23,043 nucleotides of DNA from a virus. The DNA is taken from IMG/VR virus record IMGVR_UViG_3300020169_000122, positions 1-23,043 of that record; one strand, written 5' to 3'. Both the position numbers and the translations under genes were made by a program. Of the stretch, positions 1 through 8,495 are shown in pieces. Each line of letters starts with the position of its first letter. Position 1 is the stretch's first letter. The notes beneath the pieces were generated by a model. The model saw nothing but the letters and a program-made list of their open reading frames with translations. It had not been told where the DNA came from and ran no database searches.

Positions 1-1364
1 CCTTTTTCAATTAATAGTTTTTCTAATTCAGGATTTTTTACAATAAATGTTCCTTTAGCACCATTAAACACATAAATGTTTGCTGGTTGGGGTTCAATAC
101 CTGCTGAACAACTATTGATACGAGAGTTAGATACAGTAGGAGCAATTGCTAACAAATGAGTATTTCTCATACCTGTACCTTTACACCAAACTGGTTCTCC
201 ATACTCTAAAGCCATTTGACGGGAAGCTGCTTCAGCTTTTCTTTGAATATCACTAAAAATAGTGTGTGTCCAAGCTGTAGCACCAATAGAGTTAAATGCT
301 ATATTTTTCTGTTGTAAGAATGTATGCCATCCCATTACACCTAAACCTAATGCTCTACCTTTTTTAGCTGAGCGGTGAGTTCTAATCATTGAATCCTTAC
401 CATTGGTTTTCTGGATAAACTCCTCCATTACACCATCTAAGAAGTAAGTAGCAATCTCAACTACATCTGTGTTTTTCCACTCATCATATTTAGCTAAGTT
501 AAGTGAAGATAAACAACAAATAAAACTATGCTCCTCATCTGTATGTAATGTAATCTCAGTACAAATGTTAGTCATAGAAACATCTAGATTATTCATACGA
601 TAAGCTAAAGGATTGTCTTTGTTAACATTGTCCTTAAACATAATGTATGGTTCTCCCGTTTCTACACGTGATTTAAGTATTTCAAGCCATAGTGACATGG
701 CCTCGCTGTCTCGATCCTGTAAGCGCTTCATAAACGCATCATCTACAACAACAGCCTGGTGTAAGTTTAAACATTGTCTGTTAGGATCACCTTTAGGTCT
801 ACGGATCTGTAAAAATTCTTTAACATCAATATGGTTAATATCTAAATTAACAGATGCTGCTCCTCTCCTTACTGAACCTTGATTAGTTGCAATAATAGTA
901 GAATCATAAATTTTAGCCCAAGGAACTATCCCTTCAGATCTTCCGTTTCCTGTGATGCCTTCTCCTCTTCCTCTAATTCTACTAAGGGATATTCCCACGC
1001 CTCCCCCATAACTAGTAAGGCGCATAAGCTCTGCGTTAGTGAGGCCAATACCACGTACCGAATCCGGAGTATCAACACCAAAACAACTAATTGGCAAACC
1101 CCTATCAGTACCAGTATTACTGAGAACAGGAGAAGCGAGACCAATCCATCCATTCCAAATATATTTAAAGAATTTATTAGCTAAGTCTGGTCTGTTTAAT
1201 CTGTCAGCTACAGCATTAGCTACACGTCTATACGCTTTGCGAGGTGTTTCCCCAGGTAATAAATATCCTTTTGAAATCGTAGACAACGCTACGTCATCAA
1301 AAAACTCTGGGTAATCTTTACCTCTTTCCCATTGAGAGGTATCTGCTATAATATTGTTATCCAT
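1..1364 (-). CDS. nrdA: Ribonucleoside-diphosphate reductase, class I, alpha (large) subunit, 3' end cut by window
   Basis: Reduces ribonucleotides to deoxyribonucleotides for phage DNA synthesis together with the beta subunit encoded just upstream. My translation from the ATG at 1364 gives about 454 residues, and the C-terminus lies outside the window. Visible signatures are LASPVLSNTG followed by PISCF, with the first redox cysteine near residue 94. NICTE lies near 266-270 and carries the Asn/Cys/Glu triad equivalent to E. coli N437/C439/E441. CCLSSLNL follows, with the second redox cysteine near 284, and then APTVSNSRI. The first redox cysteine lies near 94 rather than about 225 as in E. 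coli NrdA, so the N-terminal ATP-cone (overall activity) domain is absent. The start follows the nrdB stop by 2 bases (TAATTATG), so the two are probably coupled. The order is nrdB then nrdA. Identification is very secure; full length cannot be judged. Confidence 0.96.
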   Translation of the reverse strand, partial: MDNNIIADTSQWERGKDYPEFFDDVALSTISKGYLLPGETPRKAYRRVANAVADRLNRPDLANKFFKYIWNGWIGLASPVLSNTGTDRGLPISCFGVDTPDSVRGIGLTNAELMRLTSYGGGVGISLSRIRGRGEGITGNGRSEGIVPWAKIYDSTIIATNQGSVRRGAASVNLDINHIDVKEFLQIRRPKGDPNRQCLNLHQAVVVDDAFMKRLQDRDSEAMSLWLEILKSRVETGEPYIMFKDNVNKDNPLAYRMNNLDVSMTNICTEITLHTDEEHSFICCLSSLNLAKYDEWKNTDVVEIATYFLDGVMEEFIQKTNGKDSMIRTHRSAKKGRALGLGVMGWHTFLQQKNIAFNSIGATAWTHTIFSDIQRKAEAASRQMALEYGEPVWCKGTGMRNTHLLAIAPTVSNSRINSCSAGIEPQPANIYVFNGAKGTFIVKNPELEKLLIEK

Positions 1365-1366
1365 AA

Positions 1367-2353
1367 TTAAAATATACTTTCATCCCATTCCATGTGTCCT
1401 TTGGAATAGTTTGTTACTCTATTTGCGAAGAAATCTGTATGTTGTTTTCCACCTGATAAGGCACCAAACCAACTCATTCTCTCTACTGCTGTCATATCTA
1501 CTCCTTCGATGATTGCTTTGTAACCTAAATCACCTAGTTTTACGTTGACTCTATTTTTAATAAAGTGAACTAAATCATCTTTAGGACATCCCTCTAAATC
1601 ACCTAACTCGTAAACTTTATTTATAAAATCTAACTCCAGTTTTAAAGATAATAAAGCTGCTTCATTTATCGCTGCTTCAAGCTCTGGTGTTTTGATTTCA
1701 GGATTTTCATCGATAAGTGTTCTGAATAACCAACATCCTGCTTCGGAATGTAATGATTCATCTCTAATAGACCATTCAACAATTTGACCCACTCCCTTAA
1801 GCTTGTTTCGCATTTTAAAAGATAGGAGGATGGCGAAGGAAGAGAATAAATTAACTCCCTCGGTAAATGCTGAGAATATAGCGAGTGATTTAGCAATCTC
1901 GTGAATATCTTTTTCGCCATTAAAACTATCCCTAACAGAAGTAAGATTTTCAATTTTAGCCATCGTAGCCTCATCTTCCAAAAATTCATCGAAATTCTCA
2001 AGTCCAAGTGTTTCATTTAATAGTGAATATGCTTCAGCGTGTATTGTTTCAAACGCGCCAAATGTTGTAGCCATCATAATAACTTCTGGTTTTCTAAACC
2101 ATTTTGTTACTAATCCTGACCAATAATCGTTTACAACTGTTTCTGTTTGAGCAAATCCTTTAAGGATAGACCCAATAATATTTTTTTCTGTTTCATTTAA
2201 ATTTGAGCTCCAATCTGTGATGTCGCTCATCATTGGTACTTCAGTATGAAGCCAATGTGCCTGCTGTTGTTTTAACCAATAATCAGCAGCCGTTTGGTAT
2301 TCGAAGGGCTTGTATACAATGCGTTCCTCTAGGAGGGATTTACGTTTTGCCAT
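1367..2353 (-). CDS. nrdB: Ribonucleoside-diphosphate reductase, class I, beta (small) subunit
   Basis: Carries the di-iron centre and the tyrosyl radical used by the alpha subunit. The protein is 328 residues, slightly shorter than E. coli NrdB (about 375). The metal ligands can be read: E38 (D84 position), E102 and H105 in FETIHAEAY, E165 in FTEGVNLF, and E199 and H202 in RDESLH. Y109 sits seven residues after E102, which is the spacing of the radical Tyr122 in E. coli, so a standard radical-Tyr class Ia enzyme is expected. The C-terminus ends in acidic and aromatic residues (DESIF), consistent with the tail that docks onto the alpha subunit. The ATG is 13 bases after the helicase stop, and no Shine-Dalgarno motif is visible (AAAACAA precedes it). 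It lies in the replication operon. Confidence 0.96.
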   Translation of the reverse strand: MAKRKSLLEERIVYKPFEYQTAADYWLKQQQAHWLHTEVPMMSDITDWSSNLNETEKNIIGSILKGFAQTETVVNDYWSGLVTKWFRKPEVIMMATTFGAFETIHAEAYSLLNETLGLENFDEFLEDEATMAKIENLTSVRDSFNGEKDIHEIAKSLAIFSAFTEGVNLFSSFAILLSFKMRNKLKGVGQIVEWSIRDESLHSEAGCWLFRTLIDENPEIKTPELEAAINEAALLSLKLELDFINKVYELGDLEGCPKDDLVHFIKNRVNVKLGDLGYKAIIEGVDMTAVERMSWFGALSGGKQHTDFFANRVTNYSKGHMEWDESIF

Positions 2354-2366
2354 TTGTTTTGTTCTT

Positions 2367-3731
2367 TTAAATATTACTTAAAAATTGAGCAGCATTTTGT
2401 TTAGTCTCTAGACTAAAATTGTTAGAACCATCATTTATATATGATTGGGGCTGCTGTGGAGCAATACTTTCTATCTCTTCTTCAGATACAATCTCAAAGG
2501 TACCAGTAGACACATCAGCCTTAGCGCCAAAGGTAAGGCCATCCATACCGTAGCGGTTTTTCATAATATGCCATCTACCGGTTCCATTGATTTTGTCCTC
2601 TTTCTTTCTAGAAAGTGATGCGGCAAAATCAGTCACCATCATTTTATCGTAGGAACCTGCTGCTTTATGACCCTCAATAATGTCATCTTGAGCACCCTGT
2701 CGGTTTACTTGAGATACACTCCATATTGGAACGTCAAGTTGGCGAGCAAGCCCTTTTGTGCTTAGATAAATATCGTCAATTTCGTCCTTACGTTCCCTAT
2801 TTGTTTTCTTACTTCGAAGAAGGTCAACATAATCAATAATTATTAAATCAGGCTTCATACCTAAGTCAATACACTTTACAACGTGTGATTCAACTGTTGA
2901 TACTGCTGCCTTACCTGTCGCAAACTCCTTGATGATTAGGCGACCTGGTAAGTCTTTTAGAGTTTCAGCAATCCTATCTTTATGATTATTTACTTCACTA
3001 ACAGAGATTTTAGTAAAGAAGGCGTCATATCGTTTCCCAACATACTCTTCTCCTAGTTCTAAAGTATAATGAACAACATTATACCCCATTTTTACTGCAT
3101 GACCACCAAGTGCTACTAGTGACCAAGATTTACCACCTCCTGGATTACCAAATATAAGACCAAAGTCACCATTTCCAAGTCCACCCTGTAATAACTCATT
3201 GAACTGAGGCCAAGGTGTAGGGATAGCTGTTCTATGTTCTTCTCTATAACGGTCTTCAATGTCTTTTTCATATTCATGTCCTAGATTTTTATCTTGTCCA
3301 GCTCTTAAAGCATTTTCAATCATCATTTTAATAGAATCATAATCACCAGCCTTAAGTAAATCTACACTACTAAGTAGTGCTTTTTTTAACTGTTGGTTCT
3401 TACAGAAGTCTGAGAACTCACTTTCAACAAACTCTGCATCTGTATCTCTATGGTTAACAGCCTCACGAAGTTGTTCTTTAATAGATACTTGTAATACTTC
3501 GTTTTCAACCCTGGCTAACTCTACTTTTAAAACCTCAAGTGTAGGTGTTGTATGGTATTTGTCGTAATACTTCAATATCTCACCCACAACCCATTTGTGA
3601 GCTTGGTTATCAAAGTATTCTTCGCTTAAGATATCATGGATGTTGATTAGGAACTCTTTATTATTTAATAATGAAGATAGAACCTTAACCTGAAATCCAG
3701 GACCATATTGATTTAGTGAGTTTAGGGTCAT
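2367..3731 (-). CDS. Replicative DNA helicase, DnaB/T4 gp41 type
   Basis: Predicted hexameric 5'-3' replicative helicase of the RecA-like SF4 family. The protein is 454 residues. Residues 1-150 form an N-terminal helical domain, as in DnaB/gp41. The ATPase core follows: Walker A GNPGGGKS at 195-202, Walker B LIIID at 296-300 followed by YVDLL, and the SQVNR sensor motif near 340-344. An RKKEDK/NRYG segment near 375-395 resembles the arginine-finger region of DnaB-like proteins. The C-terminal 35 residues are Gln/Asn/Ser-rich and probably flexible. It sits between the RNase H gene (5 bases upstream) and nrdB. A separate primase gene is not seen in this window. The family call is secure; assignment to gp41 rather than bacterial DnaB rests on the T4-like neighbours. 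Confidence 0.93.
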   Translation of the reverse strand: MTLNSLNQYGPGFQVKVLSSLLNNKEFLINIHDILSEEYFDNQAHKWVVGEILKYYDKYHTTPTLEVLKVELARVENEVLQVSIKEQLREAVNHRDTDAEFVESEFSDFCKNQQLKKALLSSVDLLKAGDYDSIKMMIENALRAGQDKNLGHEYEKDIEDRYREEHRTAIPTPWPQFNELLQGGLGNGDFGLIFGNPGGGKSWSLVALGGHAVKMGYNVVHYTLELGEEYVGKRYDAFFTKISVSEVNNHKDRIAETLKDLPGRLIIKEFATGKAAVSTVESHVVKCIDLGMKPDLIIIDYVDLLRSKKTNRERKDEIDDIYLSTKGLARQLDVPIWSVSQVNRQGAQDDIIEGHKAAGSYDKMMVTDFAASLSRKKEDKINGTGRWHIMKNRYGMDGLTFGAKADVSTGTFEIVSEEEIESIAPQQPQSYINDGSNNFSLETKQNAAQFLSNI

Positions 3732-3736
3732 GTAAC

Positions 3737-4780
3737 TTATTTATTGTAACTGATTAAATCCTTGAATGTGTTTTGAATCCAGTAATCAACATTTTTAATC
3801 AAATGTCTCAAACCATCTTCAGCATATAATCTAAGAAAAAGATCTGAGTTTAACACGGGGAAATCAGAAGCTTCTAAATCTCTTAAATACTCTTTTTCTA
3901 AGTCATCCATCATAGGATTATGTAAATCCATAATCTTATAAGTACGTCTTAAAATCTCAGCATCTAACCCAACACGAGAGTAAATAGTATGTTCTTTATA
4001 TTTTTCAATCGAGGATTCAATAATATCCTCTAAAGTAACAATACGTTCACCTAACTCTGGGAATAGTTTTTTAAGTTTCTTTTCACCTAAACCCTTAATC
4101 CCTGGGATTTTATCTGAAGCATCACCCATAAGGGTTTTATATACAATAAAGTTTTCAGCTAATACCCCAAACTTTTTCATCACTACTTCCTTAGTATAAA
4201 AATCTTTTTCAATAGGACGATAAACTGTGATTTGGTCATCTGTTAACTGAATAAAATCCTTATCACTGGAGACAATAAATGCTTTATTTTCAGGGTCTTG
4301 TTTAGTAATATACTTGCTTAAATAGCCTATAATATCATCAGCTTCAACTTTGTCAAGTGCTACGGTTTTAACAGGTATACACTTTAAATATTGTACTAAT
4401 CTAACGATTTGGTCTACTTTAGCATCGTGTTCTTCATCTAAATCTTCAAAAGTATCCCAGTTAGTTATTCTACTAAGATGACGGCCACCCTTATATTCGG
4501 GGAGAAGGTTCTTCCTATTAGTGGTTGAACCTTCCCCATCGAATACAATATAAATGGATGTTGGTTGGATTTGATTAACTAAAGTTCCTAAAGAGCGAAG
4601 AAATCCACCTAAACCCCCAATATGTGCTCCTTCGGAGTTAACAATATTGAGCATTGCGAAGTTGCGAAAGAATAGATTTAGACCGTCGATTAATAATACT
4701 CTGCTATTTCTACTAAAGGTAGTTTCCTCCCGCTCCTCTGACAGATTGTCAAGGAGACTTAATAAATCCTTTTTGTCCAT
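3737..4780 (-). CDS. 5'-3' exonuclease / RNase H (FEN-type, T4 Rnh-like)
   Basis: Predicted flap nuclease that removes RNA primers from lagging-strand fragments. The 347-residue protein has the PIN/FEN fold signatures. VLLIDGLNLFFR near 28-39 has the first acidic ligand D32. IVFDGEG has D81. KVEADDIIGYL has E146, D148 and D149. SSDKDFIQL has D173 and D175. MGDASDKIPGIKGLGEKKLKKLF near 218-240 has D220 and D223 and forms the helix-3-turn-helix. All acidic positions expected for two metals appear to be present. Because the family A polymerase in this window has no 5' nuclease domain, this protein probably supplies that activity. It lies 2 bases after the uvsX stop and 5 bases before the helicase start. 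Confidence 0.93.
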   Translation of the reverse strand: MDKKDLLSLLDNLSEEREETTFSRNSRVLLIDGLNLFFRNFAMLNIVNSEGAHIGGLGGFLRSLGTLVNQIQPTSIYIVFDGEGSTTNRKNLLPEYKGGRHLSRITNWDTFEDLDEEHDAKVDQIVRLVQYLKCIPVKTVALDKVEADDIIGYLSKYITKQDPENKAFIVSSDKDFIQLTDDQITVYRPIEKDFYTKEVVMKKFGVLAENFIVYKTLMGDASDKIPGIKGLGEKKLKKLFPELGERIVTLEDIIESSIEKYKEHTIYSRVGLDAEILRRTYKIMDLHNPMMDDLEKEYLRDLEASDFPVLNSDLFLRLYAEDGLRHLIKNVDYWIQNTFKDLISYNK

Positions 4781-4782
4781 TT

Positions 4783-5865
4783 TTAATCAGGTTCTTGAGT
4801 GAATGTTACTTGTGATTCGACTACATCTGCTTCTTCTACAATATCAAAATCGCCACCACCTAAAATCTTAACCCATTCTGCTGAATGGTCATTCTTATAG
4901 GCTTTAAGTGATTTATCATTGTCCTCGATAAAACCATGAGGTGTCATAATAATACGACCTCTTGTAGTAATACCATTGATATGGTTTTTATCTACTTGAA
5001 GATTTGTACGCTTAGCAAACTCAACTTGTTTACCATCCTTAATCGCTTTGATTTTAGATGTACCAGCGTTTGAAATATTACCAAATGTAATAACAAAAGT
5101 TGCGTCATACCACATTGTAAAACCACCTTTATTCATCAACTTAGGCATAGACATAGGAGTTTCAGCCTTTGCAGTCCATACTTTATTAACACAAACTAAT
5201 GTATTAGTGTAAGGTGATGACTCTTTACGAGACATTACAATCTTTTGATTAACAACATTTCCAAACTGGGTTGACATAGCACCAGCATTCCATTCGTTGT
5301 TATTTTTCTTTTTCTCAACAGACATTTGACAAGGTATAGAACCGATACTATCCCATAGGAATAATAAATCATAAGGTAAGTTACCTTTCTTTTGCTCATC
5401 TAATAAGTCAAGAATAAAACCAGCAACATCTTCAATAGTGTGGAGTGATTCACGGTCAGCGTAAATAAAGTTACCCTGGTAGTCTAATAACTCACCTGTA
5501 TTTTTATCCCAGATTTCTTCTACCTCAAGACCCATCTGCATAGCGTGTTCCCAGTTCCATTTCATCTCAGTTACGATGAATACGGGAAGGACACCTGATT
5601 TTTGAGCCGATACAGCAGCTTCAATCATTGCTGTAGTTTTTCCTGTATCCGAATGACCACGTAATAAACAAACATGACCCATTGGAATACCAGGGACTGA
5701 TGTTACTGATTGGTAAGCATCAGAGAGCGGGATCCATTTTTGTGGTTTAAACTTAACATTACCACCTAGACCTTTTTTGTCTTTGAAGCTGTTAAGATCA
5801 AACTTGGATTTAATCTCGGCGGACATAGCCGCCGAGAGTGATTTACTTACTTTTTTCTTAGCCAT
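4783..5865 (-). CDS. uvsX: UvsX-like RecA family recombinase
   Basis: Strand-exchange ATPase for recombination-dependent replication and repair. The protein is 360 residues, compared with about 390 for T4 UvsX. Walker A is GHSDTGKT at 70-77, preceded by VPGIPMGHVCLLRG. Walker B is the hydrophobic run LLFLWDSIGSIP with D172. The N-terminal 30 residues are Lys/Ser-rich. The C-terminal tail is acidic (FDIVEEADVVES), like the regulatory tail of RecA/UvsX proteins. It is packed between the gp32-like gene (2 bases) and the RNase H gene (2 bases), which keeps the T4 functional set of UvsX, gp32 and gp41 together. No UvsY-like mediator gene is recognised here. The family identification is secure. Confidence 0.94.
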   Translation of the reverse strand: MAKKKVSKSLSAAMSAEIKSKFDLNSFKDKKGLGGNVKFKPQKWIPLSDAYQSVTSVPGIPMGHVCLLRGHSDTGKTTAMIEAAVSAQKSGVLPVFIVTEMKWNWEHAMQMGLEVEEIWDKNTGELLDYQGNFIYADRESLHTIEDVAGFILDLLDEQKKGNLPYDLLFLWDSIGSIPCQMSVEKKKNNNEWNAGAMSTQFGNVVNQKIVMSRKESSPYTNTLVCVNKVWTAKAETPMSMPKLMNKGGFTMWYDATFVITFGNISNAGTSKIKAIKDGKQVEFAKRTNLQVDKNHINGITTRGRIIMTPHGFIEDNDKSLKAYKNDHSAEWVKILGGGDFDIVEEADVVESQVTFTQEPD

Positions 5866-5867
5866 GA

Positions 5868-6710
5868 TTAGAAGGGCAAGTCATTATCCTTATCCTCATC
5901 AAACAAACTATCAAACTTATCTAGTTTGGTTTGTTTTACTTGAGTATTAGATGTGTTCATCGAATAGTTGTTAGAAGCTGGTGTTTTATCTTCATCGATA
6001 ATATCACCCTCTTGTGCTGATCCTTCAGGATTTAACCATGAAGCCAAATGTTGTTTGGTTTGATCATAATCTACGATACGATTCTTAAACAAATCTTTAG
6101 GATTAACTTGGTCTTCCAACCACGTTTTTACTTGATCTGCATCCTCTGAAGCATTAGATACTTTCATTGATGGAGATGCTGTAGTACGATTGTACTTAGT
6201 ACCTGTTACTTCAGGTCCTACTGTTACTAACTTGATGTCACGACCTGATGCTACATCAGTGTAATCACCTACTTCCTCATCTACTGCTAGTTGTAGGAAT
6301 GTCTCATATAACTCTTTACCAAACTGCCATACTTTAACACCCTCATCTTCACGACCGCGAACGATAATAGGAGCAAAGTAACGAACCTTAGGATCTAACT
6401 TCTTAGCTAGTTTCCAGTTCTCTGATTCGCTGGTTTGGCGGAGTTGTTTTGTAAACTCGATGATTGGATCTTTTAAAGTCTCACCACTTTCGTCTACATA
6501 GTTTGTACGCGAAGGCATTACATTAGCACCAATACCGTAATAGAATAACATCTCGGTAAATGGCATTTTGGGGTTGAACTTCGAAGGTACAATACGAATT
6601 GTTTGTTTACCTACTTCAGGTTTCCAGAAGAGCTGTCGGCGCTCACCGTTGTTTGAATTACCCGTTTTCTCTAGGGCATTCAAACGTTGTTTGATTACGT
6701 CTAAATCCAT
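5868..6710 (-). CDS. Single-stranded DNA-binding protein, gp32-like, without zinc site
   Basis: Binds and protects ssDNA and organises the replisome. The 280-residue protein matches the gp32 pattern of distant T4-like phages: a short basic N-terminus, then FWKPEVGKQTIRIVPSKFN, FHYG-like LFYYGIG, DPIIEF, and WKLAKKLDPKVRYFAPIIVRG. T4 gp32 has a zinc site made of one His and three Cys. This protein has no cysteine at all, so the zinc ribbon is missing. A linker from about 225 to 265 rich in Asn, Ser and Thr leads to a tip ending DEDKDNDLPF, similar to bacterial SSB tips (acidic then PF). The ATG at 6710 has no Shine-Dalgarno motif. A candidate promoter lies at 6748-6779. The function is well supported; the meaning of the tip is inferred. 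Confidence 0.9.
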   Translation of the reverse strand: MDLDVIKQRLNALEKTGNSNNGERRQLFWKPEVGKQTIRIVPSKFNPKMPFTEMLFYYGIGANVMPSRTNYVDESGETLKDPIIEFTKQLRQTSESENWKLAKKLDPKVRYFAPIIVRGREDEGVKVWQFGKELYETFLQLAVDEEVGDYTDVASGRDIKLVTVGPEVTGTKYNRTTASPSMKVSNASEDADQVKTWLEDQVNPKDLFKNRIVDYDQTKQHLASWLNPEGSAQEGDIIDEDKTPASNNYSMNTSNTQVKQTKLDKFDSLFDEDKDNDLPF

Positions 6711-6747
6711 TATTAAAACTATTTATTATTATAACTATTTACTTGAC

Positions 6748-6779
6748 TAAATATACGAAACCGATTTGGGGCATCCAAA
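6748..6779 (-). promoter_or_regulatory. Candidate Bacteroidota-type promoter before the SSB gene
   Basis: On the minus strand TTTG (6779-6776) is followed after 20 bases by TATATTTA (6755-6748). The Bacteroides/Flavobacterium housekeeping promoter is TTTG near -33 and TAnnTTTG near -7, and this matches it except for the last base. It would give a leader of roughly 35-40 bases before the ATG at 6710. It lies in the only sizeable gap of the replication cluster (6711-6780), which is otherwise AT-rich and featureless. Confidence 0.45.
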
Positions 6780-6780
6780 C

Positions 6781-7254
6781 TTAAAGGTCAATTATTTTAA
6801 AAATCTTTGTTTTAAGTTGTTTCAAATCTGATTGTTGGGTTAGAAGGATAGTATTACGATAGTGCATCCATTCTACTCTATATCTTCTATCTACAACCCC
6901 ATCATTTAATGATTTAATAAGCTCATTAAGGGCGTTGATAGTGTATAAAGTGTTTGATTCTTTTTTTCTATGTACTAATATTGTATTAGCTGGGATAGCA
7001 TTGATGTTGCCCTGGTCAACATTGTAAGTAACAACAAGTTCTTCACTGTCTTTAATCTCAAGGACAAACATCTTATTATACATAATGTCGTACTGGGAAG
7101 TAATATCTGAGATTAAGCTGTCTAGGCCCTCACGAGTGGTGAAGGTGCAAAATAATTTATTGTTCAAATCTTTGGTGTTTATACTATCAGTAACAAAATC
7201 GTAACCTGATGTATAAATATCTAAAGGATTAGGTAAAGTTGTAGTTGAGTCCAT
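6781..7254 (-). CDS. Conserved hypothetical protein between polymerase and SSB genes
   Basis: I do not recognise a named family. The protein is 157 residues, soluble, with no signal peptide, membrane span or nucleotide-binding motif. It reads like an alpha/beta domain: a strand-rich middle (MFVLEIKDSEELVVTYNV, then TILVHRKKESNTLYTINALNELI) and a C-terminal half with a conserved-looking W-x-x-Y-R-N-x-I-L-L-T stretch. Proteins of this general pattern seem familiar from replication regions of marine T4-like phages, but that is memory, not a search. The start lies 26 bases inside the 3' end of the polymerase gene, so coupled translation is likely, and a role linked to replication is a reasonable guess. 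It does not resemble T4 RegA, the small translational repressor encoded near T4 gene 43. Confidence 0.75.
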   Translation of the reverse strand: MDSTTTLPNPLDIYTSGYDFVTDSINTKDLNNKLFCTFTTREGLDSLISDITSQYDIMYNKMFVLEIKDSEELVVTYNVDQGNINAIPANTILVHRKKESNTLYTINALNELIKSLNDGVVDRRYRVEWMHYRNTILLTQQSDLKQLKTKIFKIIDL

Positions 7255-8491
7255 TTTTTTCTGTTATTCGTAACTTAAATTTATTAAAAACCTGTTTTAT
7301 TGCATCTATCACATCTTCTTCACCTTTATCTACGTCAAATAAAAATGAATCATACGTGTAAAGAATCAATTTGGTATTCCTACCTTTCAATAGCTTGAAT
7401 ATACGAAAGAGTATTTGAATATTCACGCTTGTTTCCATATTTTGTAAAACGTAGTTAAACAACTTTTGTGGGTTCATATCCTCAAGTTTATCTTTTTCAA
7501 AAACATAGTTAGATATAGGACATACAAGTTTACCCTCTTCTTGAAACTCGTTCCAGATTATCTGTATATACGCACTTGTCTTCTTAAAAAATGGTAAATC
7601 TTGGTATTGTTTAAATACACCCCCGTATAGTTGTTTAAACGTTAGTTCTTTAGCTTTTTTGTAATCAACACCATACATGCTTGCAAAAGCCTTATGTATA
7701 TCACTATCACCAAAGTCATAGTCAACGAGAATCCCACTAAGAGTAGGATGGTAGGCGCTAATATCAAATTCCACAAACTCATCATTACGAGGAATAAAAC
7801 TTTCCCTACAGCCGTTCTCTTTTGGGAGAGCCGCATAGTTGATACCATCATACTTGTTGGAAGGCCTAGTAGTAAGGGTCTTAAAATTGTAAGAAGTAAA
7901 AACATACTCGTTTGACGGAGTCCTCTGGAAGTGTTTTTTAAAGGCATCTTTATCTATTTTTATTCCACTACGCTCTATTGCGTTTAGTACAAGTGTTGCT
8001 TTATTATTATAAAAGTTGTTTACCGGTTGATTAACGCGGTGCTCTAAATCATCATATACTTGCTCGCAAACCTCATAATGTTTGGTTATAGGCACTATAG
8101 CGTTGGTATCAACGCGTGTATCGTATTGTCTGTATATAAAACTATGTGCTTGTGTTTTCGGTGGTATATACGTAGGAAGTGTTAGCGTGATATCGATTAA
8201 AGGTTTTAGAATTGTATAGTGTAGGAAATCTTTCTTATCCCTAACATATATTTTCTTGAAGTTTTTTAACTCCAAATACACCTCATCTTCAAATAAGTTT
8301 AAACACTCACTATGATTAATCGGTAGTATATAACCCTTTGTCTCCCTAATCGGTCTAATATAAAAAGCACATATAGAGTTTTCTATAGGATGTTGCCAGT
8401 GGTTAAGTGGGATGATGTCCATAAACACTTCCTCAAAACCTCTATTACAAAACTCTTTAAACTTATCTTCTCCTTCTATTAACCAAAACAT
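7229..8491 (-). CDS. Divergent, short family A DNA polymerase
   Basis: Predicted phage DNA polymerase of the Pol I (family A) type. The 420-residue protein shows the family A order of motifs. TTRPSN at 207-212 leads to NYAAL and then RESFIP. Motif A is FVEFDISAYHP with D243. D264 and H266 (SDIHKAFA) follow. Motif B is KKAKELTFKQLYGG with K281, F285, Y289 and G290. Motif C is YTYDSFLFDV with D381. The usual motif C is HDE; here it is YDS. The first Arg of motif B is also replaced. Residues 1-160 look like a worn 3'-5' exonuclease domain: D25 sits where DxE begins, but the Glu is missing. There is no 5' nuclease domain. T4 itself uses a family B polymerase, so this is a different replicase lineage. 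It could alternatively be a repair polymerase, but no other polymerase is in the window. Confidence 0.85.
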   Translation of the reverse strand: MFWLIEGEDKFKEFCNRGFEEVFMDIIPLNHWQHPIENSICAFYIRPIRETKGYILPINHSECLNLFEDEVYLELKNFKKIYVRDKKDFLHYTILKPLIDITLTLPTYIPPKTQAHSFIYRQYDTRVDTNAIVPITKHYEVCEQVYDDLEHRVNQPVNNFYNNKATLVLNAIERSGIKIDKDAFKKHFQRTPSNEYVFTSYNFKTLTTRPSNKYDGINYAALPKENGCRESFIPRNDEFVEFDISAYHPTLSGILVDYDFGDSDIHKAFASMYGVDYKKAKELTFKQLYGGVFKQYQDLPFFKKTSAYIQIIWNEFQEEGKLVCPISNYVFEKDKLEDMNPQKLFNYVLQNMETSVNIQILFRIFKLLKGRNTKLILYTYDSFLFDVDKGEEDVIDAIKQVFNKFKLRITEKNGLNYNFT

Positions 8492-8495
8492 AGTG

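Noticed and set aside
613-1314. Open frames on the plus strand and one alternative minus frame across nrdA
   Set aside because: They lie entirely over clear NrdA coding sequence with conserved catalytic motifs and show no domain pattern.
1666-2016. Minus-strand frame of 116 codons inside nrdB
   Set aside because: Lies in another frame of nrdB, whose metal ligands run through the same bases.
6764-6780. Possible hairpin terminator after the 157-residue gene
   Set aside because: Only a 5-bp stem (TTTGG/CCAAA) with no T run; the same bases fit the candidate promoter better.
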